Origin: Nitrospirota bacterium
GTDB lineage: Bacteria; Nitrospirota; JACRHJ01
Assembly (NCBI GenBank): GCA_021815285.1
Contig: JAKAHE010000045.1
Coordinates: 1 to 12,199, forward strand
Direction of reading: 5' to 3'
Length of the DNA: 12,199 nucleotides
The notes under the pieces were generated by a model. That model was not told the origin of the DNA, did not search any database, and worked only from the letters and a program-made list of their open reading frames with translations. Of this stretch, positions 1 to 7,422 are shown one piece after another. Each line of letters opens with the position of its first letter. Positions within the stretch are counted from its first letter, which is position 1. A program made the position numbers and the translations under genes.

Positions 1-2
1 TC

Positions 3-878
3 GCCTTCGAGCTTGCAAAGTCCGAAGGGAATCTCAAGGGCGGGTATACCGGGATGGACCCGTACATATTCTTCGGCACTCTCATGGACTACGCCGAGAG
101 GACGAAGTTCACTAAGCCGTTCTTTATCCACGGCGACCACGTAACGACGAAATCCAAGGACCCGGAGGTAATCGCAGACTCCAGGGCGCTCATAAAAGCG
201 GAACTCGACGCCGGTTACACCTCCATCGCAATCGACGCCTCGTTCAACCAGATACCGGACAATATCATCGTAACCACGGATCTGGGTAAAGACGTCATGG
301 CGGCGGGCGCGGGGCTGGAGGTCGAGGTGGGCGAGATAAAGTCCGTCGGCTACGAGGGCGAGATAACGACAGTCGAGGAGGCCGTGGACTTTATCTCCGG
401 CCTGGAGGCGAACGGCATAAAGCCGAACCTCCTCGCAATAAACAACGGCTCCAAGCACGGGAACTACCTGCCGGGCGAGGAAGTGCATATAGACTTGAAG
501 CGCACCGGAGAGGTTTATAACGCCATAAAGAAATGGGGCGTGAACATTGCCCAGCACGGCATCACCGGCACTCCGCTTGAGCTTGTCGGGCAGTTTGCGG
601 ACTACGGCATCAGGAAGGGCAACGTCGGCACGAACTGGCAGAACATCGCCCACGAAGGCCTGCCGGGAGACCTCATGCAGGCCATGCGGGACTGGGCTAA
701 GAAAGAAAACAAGGACATAAAATTCGCCACGAAGCAGTTCTACAAGGAAATCGATAGTATACCGGAGGCGGATAAAAAGAAAATCGAGCAGACGGCCTAC
801 GAGTCGGCGATTGCTTTCATAAAGGCCTTCCGCGCCTCCGGAACCGCGACGCTGTTTCTGGAGAGCGGAGTAGTTTAA
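3..878 (+). CDS. Class II (zinc) aldolase family protein, 5'-truncated by window edge
   Basis: The reading frame is open from the first complete codon at base 3, with aldolase-like sequence before the first Met at 54, so the true start lies upstream of the window. Class II aldolases cleave or form fructose-1,6-bisphosphate or related sugar phosphates using a divalent metal. Counting from Met54, the visible marks are an HGDH motif at residues 26-29 (catalytic Asp plus a metal-ligand His), DASFN at 61-65, a second ligand His in the SKHGNY stretch (His135), a third in QHGITGTP (His168), and the phosphate-binding GNVGTNW segment near 189-195. All three expected metal histidines are present, so it should be active. 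Substrate (fructose- or tagatose-type) cannot be told from sequence alone. Its TAA stop overlaps the next ATG by one base (TAATG), suggesting translational coupling to the TldE-like gene. Confidence 0.88.
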   Translation, partial: AFELAKSEGNLKGGYTGMDPYIFFGTLMDYAERTKFTKPFFIHGDHVTTKSKDPEVIADSRALIKAELDAGYTSIAIDASFNQIPDNIIVTTDLGKDVMAAGAGLEVEVGEIKSVGYEGEITTVEEAVDFISGLEANGIKPNLLAINNGSKHGNYLPGEEVHIDLKRTGEVYNAIKKWGVNIAQHGITGTPLELVGQFADYGIRKGNVGTNWQNIAHEGLPGDLMQAMRDWAKKENKDIKFATKQFYKEIDSIPEADKKKIEQTAYESAIAFIKAFRASGTATLFLESGVV

Positions 879-2185
879 TGCTCCAATACATTACCGACGC
901 GCTGAAAGCGCGCACCGATTTCTCCGCCTGGCAGGTTATGAAGGCATCGAAGAGGAGCCACCAGCTCTTCCTTATCCGCGAGGAAGTGGAATCCATCCGG
1001 CGCGTGGACACGGTGAAGTATTACATTACCGCGCACCAGGAACGGGAGGAAGACGGGAAAAAGGTGCTGGGCGAATCGAGCTTTGTCTTCCTTGAGGGCG
1101 ACGACATCGCCCCGAAGCTCGACCTTGCGCACGAGATGGCGTCCCGCGTATCGAACCAGCCCTGGACTTTGCCCGGCCCGGACCAGAGATACATGGGCGC
1201 GGAGATAAAGGACACGGCGATTGTCGTAAACCCCGACAAGGTCATACAGAAGATAAAGGAGGAAATACTGCACACAGTCGGCGGGCTTGGAGCCGGTCAA
1301 CCGGACGGCGTGCGGCTTTCTTCCGCCGAGCTTTTCGCGGACTATACGGAATACGAGCTTGTAAACTCGCTCGGTCTCAAGGTCTCGTCGTCGGATACGG
1401 ATATGCTTTTTGATTTCGTGCTTCTGACGGGAGAGGGGCACGGAGAAGTAGAGTCCTCCGGGTTCAAGACCTGCCGGTTTTACAAAGACCTGCACGTCGG
1501 AGAGACGCTCAGGAGATATGCGCAATACGCGCGGGACTCGCTCGCCGCGAAATTACCGGAGAACGGGAAGGCGGATGTGGTCTTTGCGGAAGAGGCGCTG
1601 GATACCCTTTTCAATACCTTTGTCGCCCATGCGGGCGGCTCTTCCGCATATCAGGGCTGGAGCAGGTTCGAGAAGGATAGGCCCGTAATAGACGCTCCGG
1701 AGGGCGAGCTTCTGACGATGTTTTCCAACCCCCATCTGCCAGGAATGATGAAAAGCGGGGCCTTCGACGACACCGGCCTCGCAAGGAAGCGCGTTGAGGT
1801 TATCCGGGAAAACATATTCAAAAAACGCACGCTCGACAAGCGATACTCGGACTACCTTGGCCAGGAAGCGGCGGGCGCGTTTGCCAACGTGGAGGTGGAG
1901 GCGGGGGCCAGGAAAATGGACGAATTGCTGGCCGAGGGAACCTATTTATTGCTGCGTTTTTCCACGTTCGAGCCGAACCCCGTAACCGGGAACTTCTCCG
2001 GCGAGATACGCACGGGCTACCGCATAGAGGGCGGCAAACGCATACCAATAAAGGGCGGGAGTGTCTCCGGCGTCATCCAGGACGCCTTCCGCAGGGCGTG
2101 GTTCTCCTCCGAAAAAGTCACCCGTTCCGCATATAGAGGCCCCGCAGGAATAAAGCTCCTGGGACTGGACCTGGCGGGAGAGTAA
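878..2185 (+). CDS. TldE/PmbA-like protein of the TldD/PmbA family
   Basis: This 435-residue protein has the C-terminal hallmark of the TldD/PmbA family: NPVTGNFSGEIRTGY at about 367-381, then PIKGGSVSG at 390-398, where family members carry a glycine-rich block before the final beta sheet. In known systems TldD carries the HExxxH zinc site and TldE/PmbA lacks it. The two form a heterodimer that degrades unfolded peptides and processes peptide natural products such as microcin B17. No HExxxH is visible here (HEMAS at 85-89 lacks the second His), so the TldE-like call fits. A TldD partner is not in the window and would have to lie elsewhere. The start ATG overlaps the aldolase stop by one base. 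The 435-residue length is normal for the family. No signal peptide is seen, so it should be cytoplasmic. The closest subfamily is uncertain. Confidence 0.85.
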   Translation: MLQYITDALKARTDFSAWQVMKASKRSHQLFLIREEVESIRRVDTVKYYITAHQEREEDGKKVLGESSFVFLEGDDIAPKLDLAHEMASRVSNQPWTLPGPDQRYMGAEIKDTAIVVNPDKVIQKIKEEILHTVGGLGAGQPDGVRLSSAELFADYTEYELVNSLGLKVSSSDTDMLFDFVLLTGEGHGEVESSGFKTCRFYKDLHVGETLRRYAQYARDSLAAKLPENGKADVVFAEEALDTLFNTFVAHAGGSSAYQGWSRFEKDRPVIDAPEGELLTMFSNPHLPGMMKSGAFDDTGLARKRVEVIRENIFKKRTLDKRYSDYLGQEAAGAFANVEVEAGARKMDELLAEGTYLLLRFSTFEPNPVTGNFSGEIRTGYRIEGGKRIPIKGGSVSGVIQDAFRRAWFSSEKVTRSAYRGPAGIKLLGLDLAGE

Positions 2186-2219
2186 CAAGAATACACCAGC
2201 CCGACACCTCATTCCCTCG

Positions 2220-2248
2220 TTGCTTTTTCCAAATTAAAAAACTATAAT
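2220..2248 (+). promoter_or_regulatory. Sigma70-type promoter for the alaS operon
   Basis: A perfect TATAAT box at 2243-2248 is preceded, with a 17-nt spacer, by TTGCTT at 2220-2225 (TTG of the consensus TTGACA). The surrounding stretch is A/T-rich, in contrast to the GC-rich genes. It lies in the only gap between the TldE-like gene (ends 2185) and alaS. Transcription would begin near 2255, leaving a leader of about 60 nt. Evidence is motif match and position only. Confidence 0.72.
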
Positions 2249-2262
2249 CTTCGTTGGGCGTT

Positions 2263-2304
2263 AAGGGGGTGATCCCTCCTTTTGCCGAATTCCATTATAA
2301 GGAG
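2263..2304 (+). promoter_or_regulatory. alaS leader with two mutually exclusive hairpins over the ribosome binding site
   Basis: The leader can form a 7-bp hairpin from AAGGGGG (2263-2269) and CCTCCTT (2275-2281), with one G-T pair and a 5-nt loop. The 3' arm contains CTCCTT (2276-2281), the exact complement of the alaS ribosome binding site AAGGAG at 2299-2304, so the same bases could instead cover the binding site across a 17-nt loop. The two pairings exclude each other, which is the layout of a translational switch. The complementarity is directly visible; regulation is inference, since any pyrimidine-rich CTCC stretch can pair with a ribosome binding site. Confidence 0.4.
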
Positions 2305-2314
2305 AAATATAACC

Positions 2315-4960
2315 TTGACCGCAAGCGAACTACGTCAGGCATTCATAGATTTTTTCGTCTCGAAGGGCCATGCGCACGTGAAGTCCTCGTCGCTGGTGCC
2401 GGAGAAGGACCCGACGCTAATATTCACGAACGCCGGTATGGTGCAGTTCAAGAGCGTATTCCTTGGCGAGGAGAAGCGTGATTACTTCCGGGCAGTTACG
2501 GCGCAGAAATGCGTCCGGGCCGGTGGCAAGCACAACGACCTTGAGAATGTCGGGAGAACGGCGAGGCACCATACCTTCTTCGAGATGCTCGGAAACTTCT
2601 CCTTCGGGGACTACTTCAAGAAGGATGCCATAAAATTCGCATGGGAACTCCTCACGGAGGTCTACAGGCTGCCGAAGGAGAAGCTCTGGGTTACGGTATA
2701 CAAAGACGACGACGAGGCTTACAACCTCTGGAAGGACATGATAGGCGTGCCTGGAGAGCGTATCTTGAGATTGGGGGAAAAGGACAACTTCTGGCAGATG
2801 GCCGATACGGGCCCGTGCGGCCCGTGCTCCGAGATACTGATTGACCAGGGCGAGGATTTCTCCTGCGGGCCGGAGTGCGGAATCGGGAAGTGCGACTGCG
2901 ACCGCTATCTGGAAATCTGGAACCTCGTCTTCATGCAGTTCGACCGCGACATAAAAGGAAATCTGCACCCGCTGCCCAAGCCCAGTATCGATACCGGAAT
3001 GGGGCTTGAGCGGCTCACTGCCGTCGTCCAGGGCAAGCGCAGCAATTACGAATCGGACCTGTTCATGCCGCTTATTAACGCCGTGGCCGATACCGCCGGA
3101 ATCGCCTACGGAGACGACCAGGACAAGGACGTCTCGATGCGGGTAATTGCAGACCACTTGCGGGCCATGAGCTTCCTGATTGCGGAAGGCGTCATACCTT
3201 CCAACGAGGGCCGGGGCTACGTCCTGCGGCGCGTGATGCGCCGGGCAATGCGTCATGGGAAACTCATTGGCCTGGACAAGCCGTTTCTCTACAGGCTCAC
3301 CGGGAATGTCGTCGATATGATGGGCGGGGTATACCCTGAGCTTCGGGACTCCCGCGAGTATATCGCAAGGCTCGTGCTCGTGGAGGAGGAGCGGTTCATC
3401 GGGACGCTGGAATACGGCACGAGGATGCTCGACGAGATTATAAAAGCTACGCTGGCAAAAGGTTCTGATACCCTGCCGGGAGACGACCTTTTCAAGCTCT
3501 ACGACACGTATGGCTTTCCGATGGATCTTGTAAACGATACGGTTGTCGAGAAGGGCCTGAAGTTCGACATGGAAGGCTATGAGCGGGCCATGGAGGCCCA
3601 GAAGGCAAAGGCCAAGGCCGCCCAGGCCGCCTTCGGAGAGGAGCGCGTGAAGGATGTATACCGCTCTGCGCTCGAAAAGGCCGGCCAGACCGCTTTCGTG
3701 GGATACGAGAATACCGAGGCGGACGCAAAGGTGCTGGCCGTAATAAAAGGCGGAAAGCTTGTCGAATCTGCCGTCGAGGGCGACGAGGCGGAAGTTGTCC
3801 TCGACAGGACGCCGTTCTATGCGGAGTCCGGCGGCCAGGTAGGGGACAGGGGCGCGCTCGTTAGCGACGGCGCAAGGTTCGAGGTCGAAGGCACAATAAA
3901 GCCGCTCCCGAAGCTCCACGTCCACAAGGGTAAGGTCATGCGCGGAGCGGTCAAGGTGGGGGATAAAATTTCAGGCAAGGTGGACGGCTCCTTGAGGCGC
4001 GCGACGGAGAGGAACCATACCGCGACGCACCTGCTCCACGCCGTGCTCCGCTATCTCCTGGGAGACCACGTAAAGCAGTCCGGCTCGCTTGTCGCCCCGG
4101 ACAGACTCCGGTTCGATTTCACGCACTTTGCCCCCCTGACGGCGCACGAAAAAGAGCGCGTCGAGGAGCTTATGAACGAGAGAATCCTCGAAGCGATTCC
4201 CATGACCGTAACGGAAATGGACACCGCCGAGGCGCTCAAGACCGGAGCAATGGCTCTCTTTGGCGAAAAATACGGAGACCGGGTGCGCGTGGTGCGGGTC
4301 GGGGATTTTTCGCAGGAACTCTGCGGCGGGACGCACCTCGGCAATACCGCCTATGTCGGGCTTTTCAAGCTGGTGTCCGAATCCGGCGTGGCGGCTGGCG
4401 TGCGAAGGATAGAGGCCGTTACGGGCGCGGGCGCATATCAGCTTGTAAAGGAACGCGAAAAAGAGCTTCTCGATACCGCTTCTGCGGTAAAATCCCCGGA
4501 TTTGAAGTCCGTCTCGGAGAGGGTGAAAAAGCTCTCCGACGAGGCGCGCGATCTTAAGAAACAACTCCGGGAGGCCAGAGGCAGAGCCGCCGGAGCGGAC
4601 CCGCTCAAGTCCGACAGGCTGAAAATTATCGGCGGCATAAATGTCCTTTCCTGGCAGGAGGAGGACAAGGACATGGAGGAGCTCCGGGCCATGGGAGATA
4701 TGCTACGGGACAAGCTTGGCTCCGGCGTGGTTGTCCTTGGTTCCGTAAAGGACGGAAAAGTCTCGCTTGTATGCATGGTTACGAAAGATTTGTTGGACAG
4801 GATAAAGGCCGGTGATATAATTAAGGAAACGGCGAAGATTGTCGGCGGCGGAGGAGGCGGCAGGCCGGACATGGCCCAGGCTGGCGGAAAAGACCCGTCG
4901 AAGTTACCTGAGGCGCTGGAACTGGTATACGAGATTGTGGGAAGGGTTGCGGATAAATAA
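2315..4960 (+). CDS. alaS: Alanyl-tRNA synthetase
   Basis: AlaS charges tRNA-Ala with alanine and edits mischarged Ser or Gly in the cytoplasm. From the TTG start at 2315 the protein is 881 residues, the usual bacterial length. The N-terminus matches the family well (ELRQAFIDFFVSKGH, then SSSLVPEKDPTLIFTNAGM). The class II core includes GPCGPCSE near 168 and the motif 3 stretch DTGMGLERL at 226-234. The editing domain has the zinc-type HTATHLLH (His568, His572) and CGGTH (Cys670, His674). A coiled-coil segment follows, and the C-terminal domain ends with a glycine-rich run and RPDMAQAGGKD. The TTG at 2315 is preferred because AAGGAG at 2299-2304 sits 10 nt upstream and it reproduces the family N-terminus. 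A TTG at 2282 would add 11 residues lacking family similarity. It is the first gene of a six-gene run. Confidence 0.97.
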   Translation: MTASELRQAFIDFFVSKGHAHVKSSSLVPEKDPTLIFTNAGMVQFKSVFLGEEKRDYFRAVTAQKCVRAGGKHNDLENVGRTARHHTFFEMLGNFSFGDYFKKDAIKFAWELLTEVYRLPKEKLWVTVYKDDDEAYNLWKDMIGVPGERILRLGEKDNFWQMADTGPCGPCSEILIDQGEDFSCGPECGIGKCDCDRYLEIWNLVFMQFDRDIKGNLHPLPKPSIDTGMGLERLTAVVQGKRSNYESDLFMPLINAVADTAGIAYGDDQDKDVSMRVIADHLRAMSFLIAEGVIPSNEGRGYVLRRVMRRAMRHGKLIGLDKPFLYRLTGNVVDMMGGVYPELRDSREYIARLVLVEEERFIGTLEYGTRMLDEIIKATLAKGSDTLPGDDLFKLYDTYGFPMDLVNDTVVEKGLKFDMEGYERAMEAQKAKAKAAQAAFGEERVKDVYRSALEKAGQTAFVGYENTEADAKVLAVIKGGKLVESAVEGDEAEVVLDRTPFYAESGGQVGDRGALVSDGARFEVEGTIKPLPKLHVHKGKVMRGAVKVGDKISGKVDGSLRRATERNHTATHLLHAVLRYLLGDHVKQSGSLVAPDRLRFDFTHFAPLTAHEKERVEELMNERILEAIPMTVTEMDTAEALKTGAMALFGEKYGDRVRVVRVGDFSQELCGGTHLGNTAYVGLFKLVSESGVAAGVRRIEAVTGAGAYQLVKEREKELLDTASAVKSPDLKSVSERVKKLSDEARDLKKQLREARGRAAGADPLKSDRLKIIGGINVLSWQEEDKDMEELRAMGDMLRDKLGSGVVVLGSVKDGKVSLVCMVTKDLLDRIKAGDIIKETAKIVGGGGGGRPDMAQAGGKDPSKLPEALELVYEIVGRVADK

Positions 4961-4975
4961 TTCCGGAGGTGGTCT

Positions 4976-5302
4976 ATGGTATACGACATGGTAAGGAAGG
5001 CGCTTCTCGCCGGGCTTGGGATGCAGGAGAAGGTGAAGGAGCTTGTAGACGACCTCGTTAAAAAGGGCGAGCTGAACGAGCGCGAAGGCGCGAAGCTCAT
5101 GAAGGAGTGGATGGAGAAAGCGAAAAGCTCGACCGAAGACGTTAGCAGAATGGCCTCTGAGAGCCTCGGCATTGCGTTCGACAAGATGAACCTGGCGAGC
5201 CGGGACGACCTAAGCGCGCTGTCCAGGAAAGTCCAGCAGCTATCCGTCCGCGTAAAGAAACTGGAGGCGGAGATAAAAGCGGGTCACGAAGACGTGGCAT
5301 AA
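4976..5302 (+). CDS. Phasin-like coiled-coil protein (polyhydroxyalkanoate granule-associated type)
   Basis: This protein of 108 residues resembles the PhaF/phasin-like family. It has a short hydrophobic N-terminal helix (residues 5-15), a KKGELNEREGAKL segment at 29-41 typical of the family, and a C-terminal heptad-like helix from about 76 to 101. Such proteins coat polyhydroxyalkanoate granules or act as small coiled-coil partners, but many homologues in species without granules have no known role. No PHA synthase is in view, so a granule role is not supported here. GGAGGTGG (4964-4971) sits 4 nt before the ATG. The gene lies 15 nt after alaS and 5 nt before the UbiB-type kinase gene, an arrangement that hints at a link with the kinase. 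Confidence 0.78.
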   Translation: MVYDMVRKALLAGLGMQEKVKELVDDLVKKGELNEREGAKLMKEWMEKAKSSTEDVSRMASESLGIAFDKMNLASRDDLSALSRKVQQLSVRVKKLEAEIKAGHEDVA

Positions 5303-5307
5303 TATAA

Positions 5308-7005
5308 ATGCCCCTGACATCATTTATTCTCGGAAGACGCTACAAGAACATAGCCAGGCTCAGGCATATCGCCCAGGTATTCCTGGGAAAGGGGTTCGGT
5401 CATATAATCGCCCAGGCGGGGCTTTCCCGCGCCCTGCCTTTCCGCCGCAGGTTCGCAAAGGCAATCCCGGAGCCGGAGAGAAGCTCCATTCCGGTGCGGC
5501 TCCGCGAGGCCTTCGAGGAGCTTGGCCCCACCTTCATAAAACTCGGACAGGTCCTGTCTGGCCGCCCGGATCTCATCACCATCGCATACGCGAATGAATT
5601 CAAGAAGCTTCAGGACGAGGCGCCTCCGTTCCCGTTCGAGGACGCCAAAGCCATAATCGAGACCGAGCTCGGCGCGCCGCTCGAAGAGATATTCGCTTCT
5701 TTCGATAAAACCCCGGCCGCAGCCGCATCCATAGCGCAGGTGCATTACGCGGCCCTCCAGGACGGCACGGAAGTCGTCGTAAAGGTCCAGCGGCCAAATA
5801 TCCAGGAAAGCATCGAGCAGGACATACAGATACTGAGGGGTGTCGCAGCGCTCCTCGAAAAGCATATCCCCGAGGCGCGCGTATATAATCCCACTGCCAT
5901 TGTCGAGGAGTTCGCCCGCACGGTGCGCCGCGAGATGGACTTCGTGATGGAGGCGGACAACGCGCTCAAGTTCTCCGAGAATTTCCGGGACAGCCGGACG
6001 ATATACATACCCCGTATATTCGGCGCCCATTCCGGCAGAAAAGTGTTGACTATGGAGAGGCTGACGGGGATAAGGATAGACATGGTGGCCGAACTGGACG
6101 CCGCCGGGCTTGACCGCCACGAACTTGCGGAAAACGGCACAAACGCCTTCTTCAAACAGGTGTTCGACGACGGCTTCTTCCATGCCGACCCCCACCCCGG
6201 GAATATGTTCGTTATGGAAGGCGGCAGGATAGGGCTTGTGGATTTCGGCATCATCGGAAGGCTCACTGAGGAAAACCGCGAGGTAATAGCGGACACGTTC
6301 CTTGCCCTCGTCAACAAGGACTTCGACAAGCTCGTGCGGCAATATATAGACATGGGCTTCGTATCCGACGAGGTAGACCTTGAGATATTCAAGCGCGGGT
6401 TCAAGGCCGACCTCGTTGACCTGATAGAACCGCTATACACAAAGACCCTTGGGCAGATAAAGCTTTCCGACTACCTTGAGCGCATCACGAGCATAGCGAC
6501 AAGGCACGGCCTCAAGTTCCCGCGCGAGCTCATACTCATGAACAAGGCGCTCCTTATAATGGAAGGACTGGGCCGGGAGCTCGACCCGGACTTCGACTTC
6601 ATGGAGGCCGCCCGCCCATACGCGCACAAGCTTGTAGCCGGGAAATACTCGCCGGGTAAGATTGCGAGGAAAATCGAGCGGGTCGCCGAAGACCAGGCGG
6701 ATTTCTACCTGCACCTGCCGCGCCACCTGAGGACTATTATCAGGAAGATAATAAAGGAAGACCTGAAGATGAACCTGGAGATAGTTCACCTCCAGAGATT
6801 CATCACGGAGTTCGACCGCTCGACGAACCGGGTATCCTTCGCGCTTATAATAACCGGGATAATAATCGCTTCCTCGGTCATAATACACGCGGGCAGAGGC
6901 AGGCTCATCTTCGGCTATCCCTCGCTTGGGATAGTCGGCTATCTCATCGCGGTATTTCTCGGGCTGTGGCTCGTCTGGGGCATAATCCGCTCCGGAAGGC
7001 TATAG
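5308..7005 (+). CDS. ABC1/UbiB-family atypical protein kinase, membrane-anchored
   Basis: UbiB/ABC1 proteins are atypical kinase-fold ATPases that support synthesis or movement of ubiquinone-type lipids. This 565-residue copy has every landmark: KLGQ at 78-81 (the family KxGQ), the Ala-rich nucleotide loop AAAAS at 137-141 in place of a Gly-rich loop, VVVKVQRP with the conserved Lys159, the ExD motif EMD at 209-211, HADPHPGN at 292-299 (catalytic loop), and VDFG at 311-314 (metal site). Two C-terminal membrane helices are clear, at about 505-528 and 537-561, as in UbiB. No good ribosome binding site precedes the ATG, and the gene begins 5 nt after the phasin stop, so coupling is likely. No quinone biosynthesis genes are nearby, so the quinone assignment is by family only. 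Confidence 0.92.
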   Translation: MPLTSFILGRRYKNIARLRHIAQVFLGKGFGHIIAQAGLSRALPFRRRFAKAIPEPERSSIPVRLREAFEELGPTFIKLGQVLSGRPDLITIAYANEFKKLQDEAPPFPFEDAKAIIETELGAPLEEIFASFDKTPAAAASIAQVHYAALQDGTEVVVKVQRPNIQESIEQDIQILRGVAALLEKHIPEARVYNPTAIVEEFARTVRREMDFVMEADNALKFSENFRDSRTIYIPRIFGAHSGRKVLTMERLTGIRIDMVAELDAAGLDRHELAENGTNAFFKQVFDDGFFHADPHPGNMFVMEGGRIGLVDFGIIGRLTEENREVIADTFLALVNKDFDKLVRQYIDMGFVSDEVDLEIFKRGFKADLVDLIEPLYTKTLGQIKLSDYLERITSIATRHGLKFPRELILMNKALLIMEGLGRELDPDFDFMEAARPYAHKLVAGKYSPGKIARKIERVAEDQADFYLHLPRHLRTIIRKIIKEDLKMNLEIVHLQRFITEFDRSTNRVSFALIITGIIIASSVIIHAGRGRLIFGYPSLGIVGYLIAVFLGLWLVWGIIRSGRL

Positions 7006-7422
7006 ATGCGTGTCCTTGGGCTTGATCCGGGCGAAAAGACCATAGGCGTAGCGGTATCCGACGGTCTTGGGATAACGGCTCAGGGCGTGTGCGTGATAAG
7101 GCGCGCGTCAAGGGAGAAAGATTTTGCGGCCCTTCAAAAAATTATTGATGAATATGACATAAATAGTATTATAATCGGACTGCCCAGGAATATGGACGGC
7201 TCACTGGGGCCGCAGGCGGAAAAGGCGCTTGCGTTCGCGGAGATTCTTAAGAGCCGTTTCGGCCTGCCCGTGGAGATGACCGACGAGAGGCTCACCACGG
7301 CGCTCGTCCAGAAAACCCTCATAGAGGGTGGCGTCTCGCGCGCAAAAAGGAAGACGGTAATCGACATGCTCGCGGCTCAGGTAATATTGCAGGGCTGGCT
7401 GGACAGGAAAAGGCGTGAATGA
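7006..7422 (+). CDS. ruvX: RuvX/YqgF-type putative pre-16S rRNA nuclease
   Basis: YqgF/RuvX proteins have an RNase H fold and complete the 5' end of 16S rRNA; they were first annotated as Holliday junction resolvases. This 138-residue protein is full length. It shows LGLDPGEKTIGVAVSD at 4-19 (catalytic Asp7), GLPRNMDGSLGPQA at 58-71, DERLTT at 93-98 (acidic Glu94), and IDMLAAQVILQGWLD at 119-133 (third acidic residue Asp120). The ATG follows the UbiB-type stop codon with no spacing, and its own stop overlaps the next gene by 4 nt (ATGA). Pairing of alaS with ruvX in one operon is common in bacteria; here two unrelated genes sit between them. Confidence 0.94.
   Translation: MRVLGLDPGEKTIGVAVSDGLGITAQGVCVIRRASREKDFAALQKIIDEYDINSIIIGLPRNMDGSLGPQAEKALAFAEILKSRFGLPVEMTDERLTTALVQKTLIEGGVSRAKRKTVIDMLAAQVILQGWLDRKRRE

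Noticed and set aside
54..878. Start of the aldolase at Met54
   Set aside because: The frame is open to the left edge and encodes aldolase-like residues before this Met; the family N-terminal region would be missing, so the gene begins outside the window.
2282..2314. TTG at 2282 as alaS start
   Set aside because: It adds 11 residues with no AlaS similarity. The TTG at 2315 has AAGGAG at good spacing and gives the family N-terminus.
2417..3925. Long open frame on the minus strand (502 codons)
   Set aside because: It lies antisense within alaS, is a by-product of GC-rich codon use, and its translation resembles no family.
5320..6342. Long open frame on the minus strand (340 codons)
   Set aside because: Antisense to the UbiB-type kinase, whose motifs are all present on the + strand; no ribosome binding site or recognisable domain.
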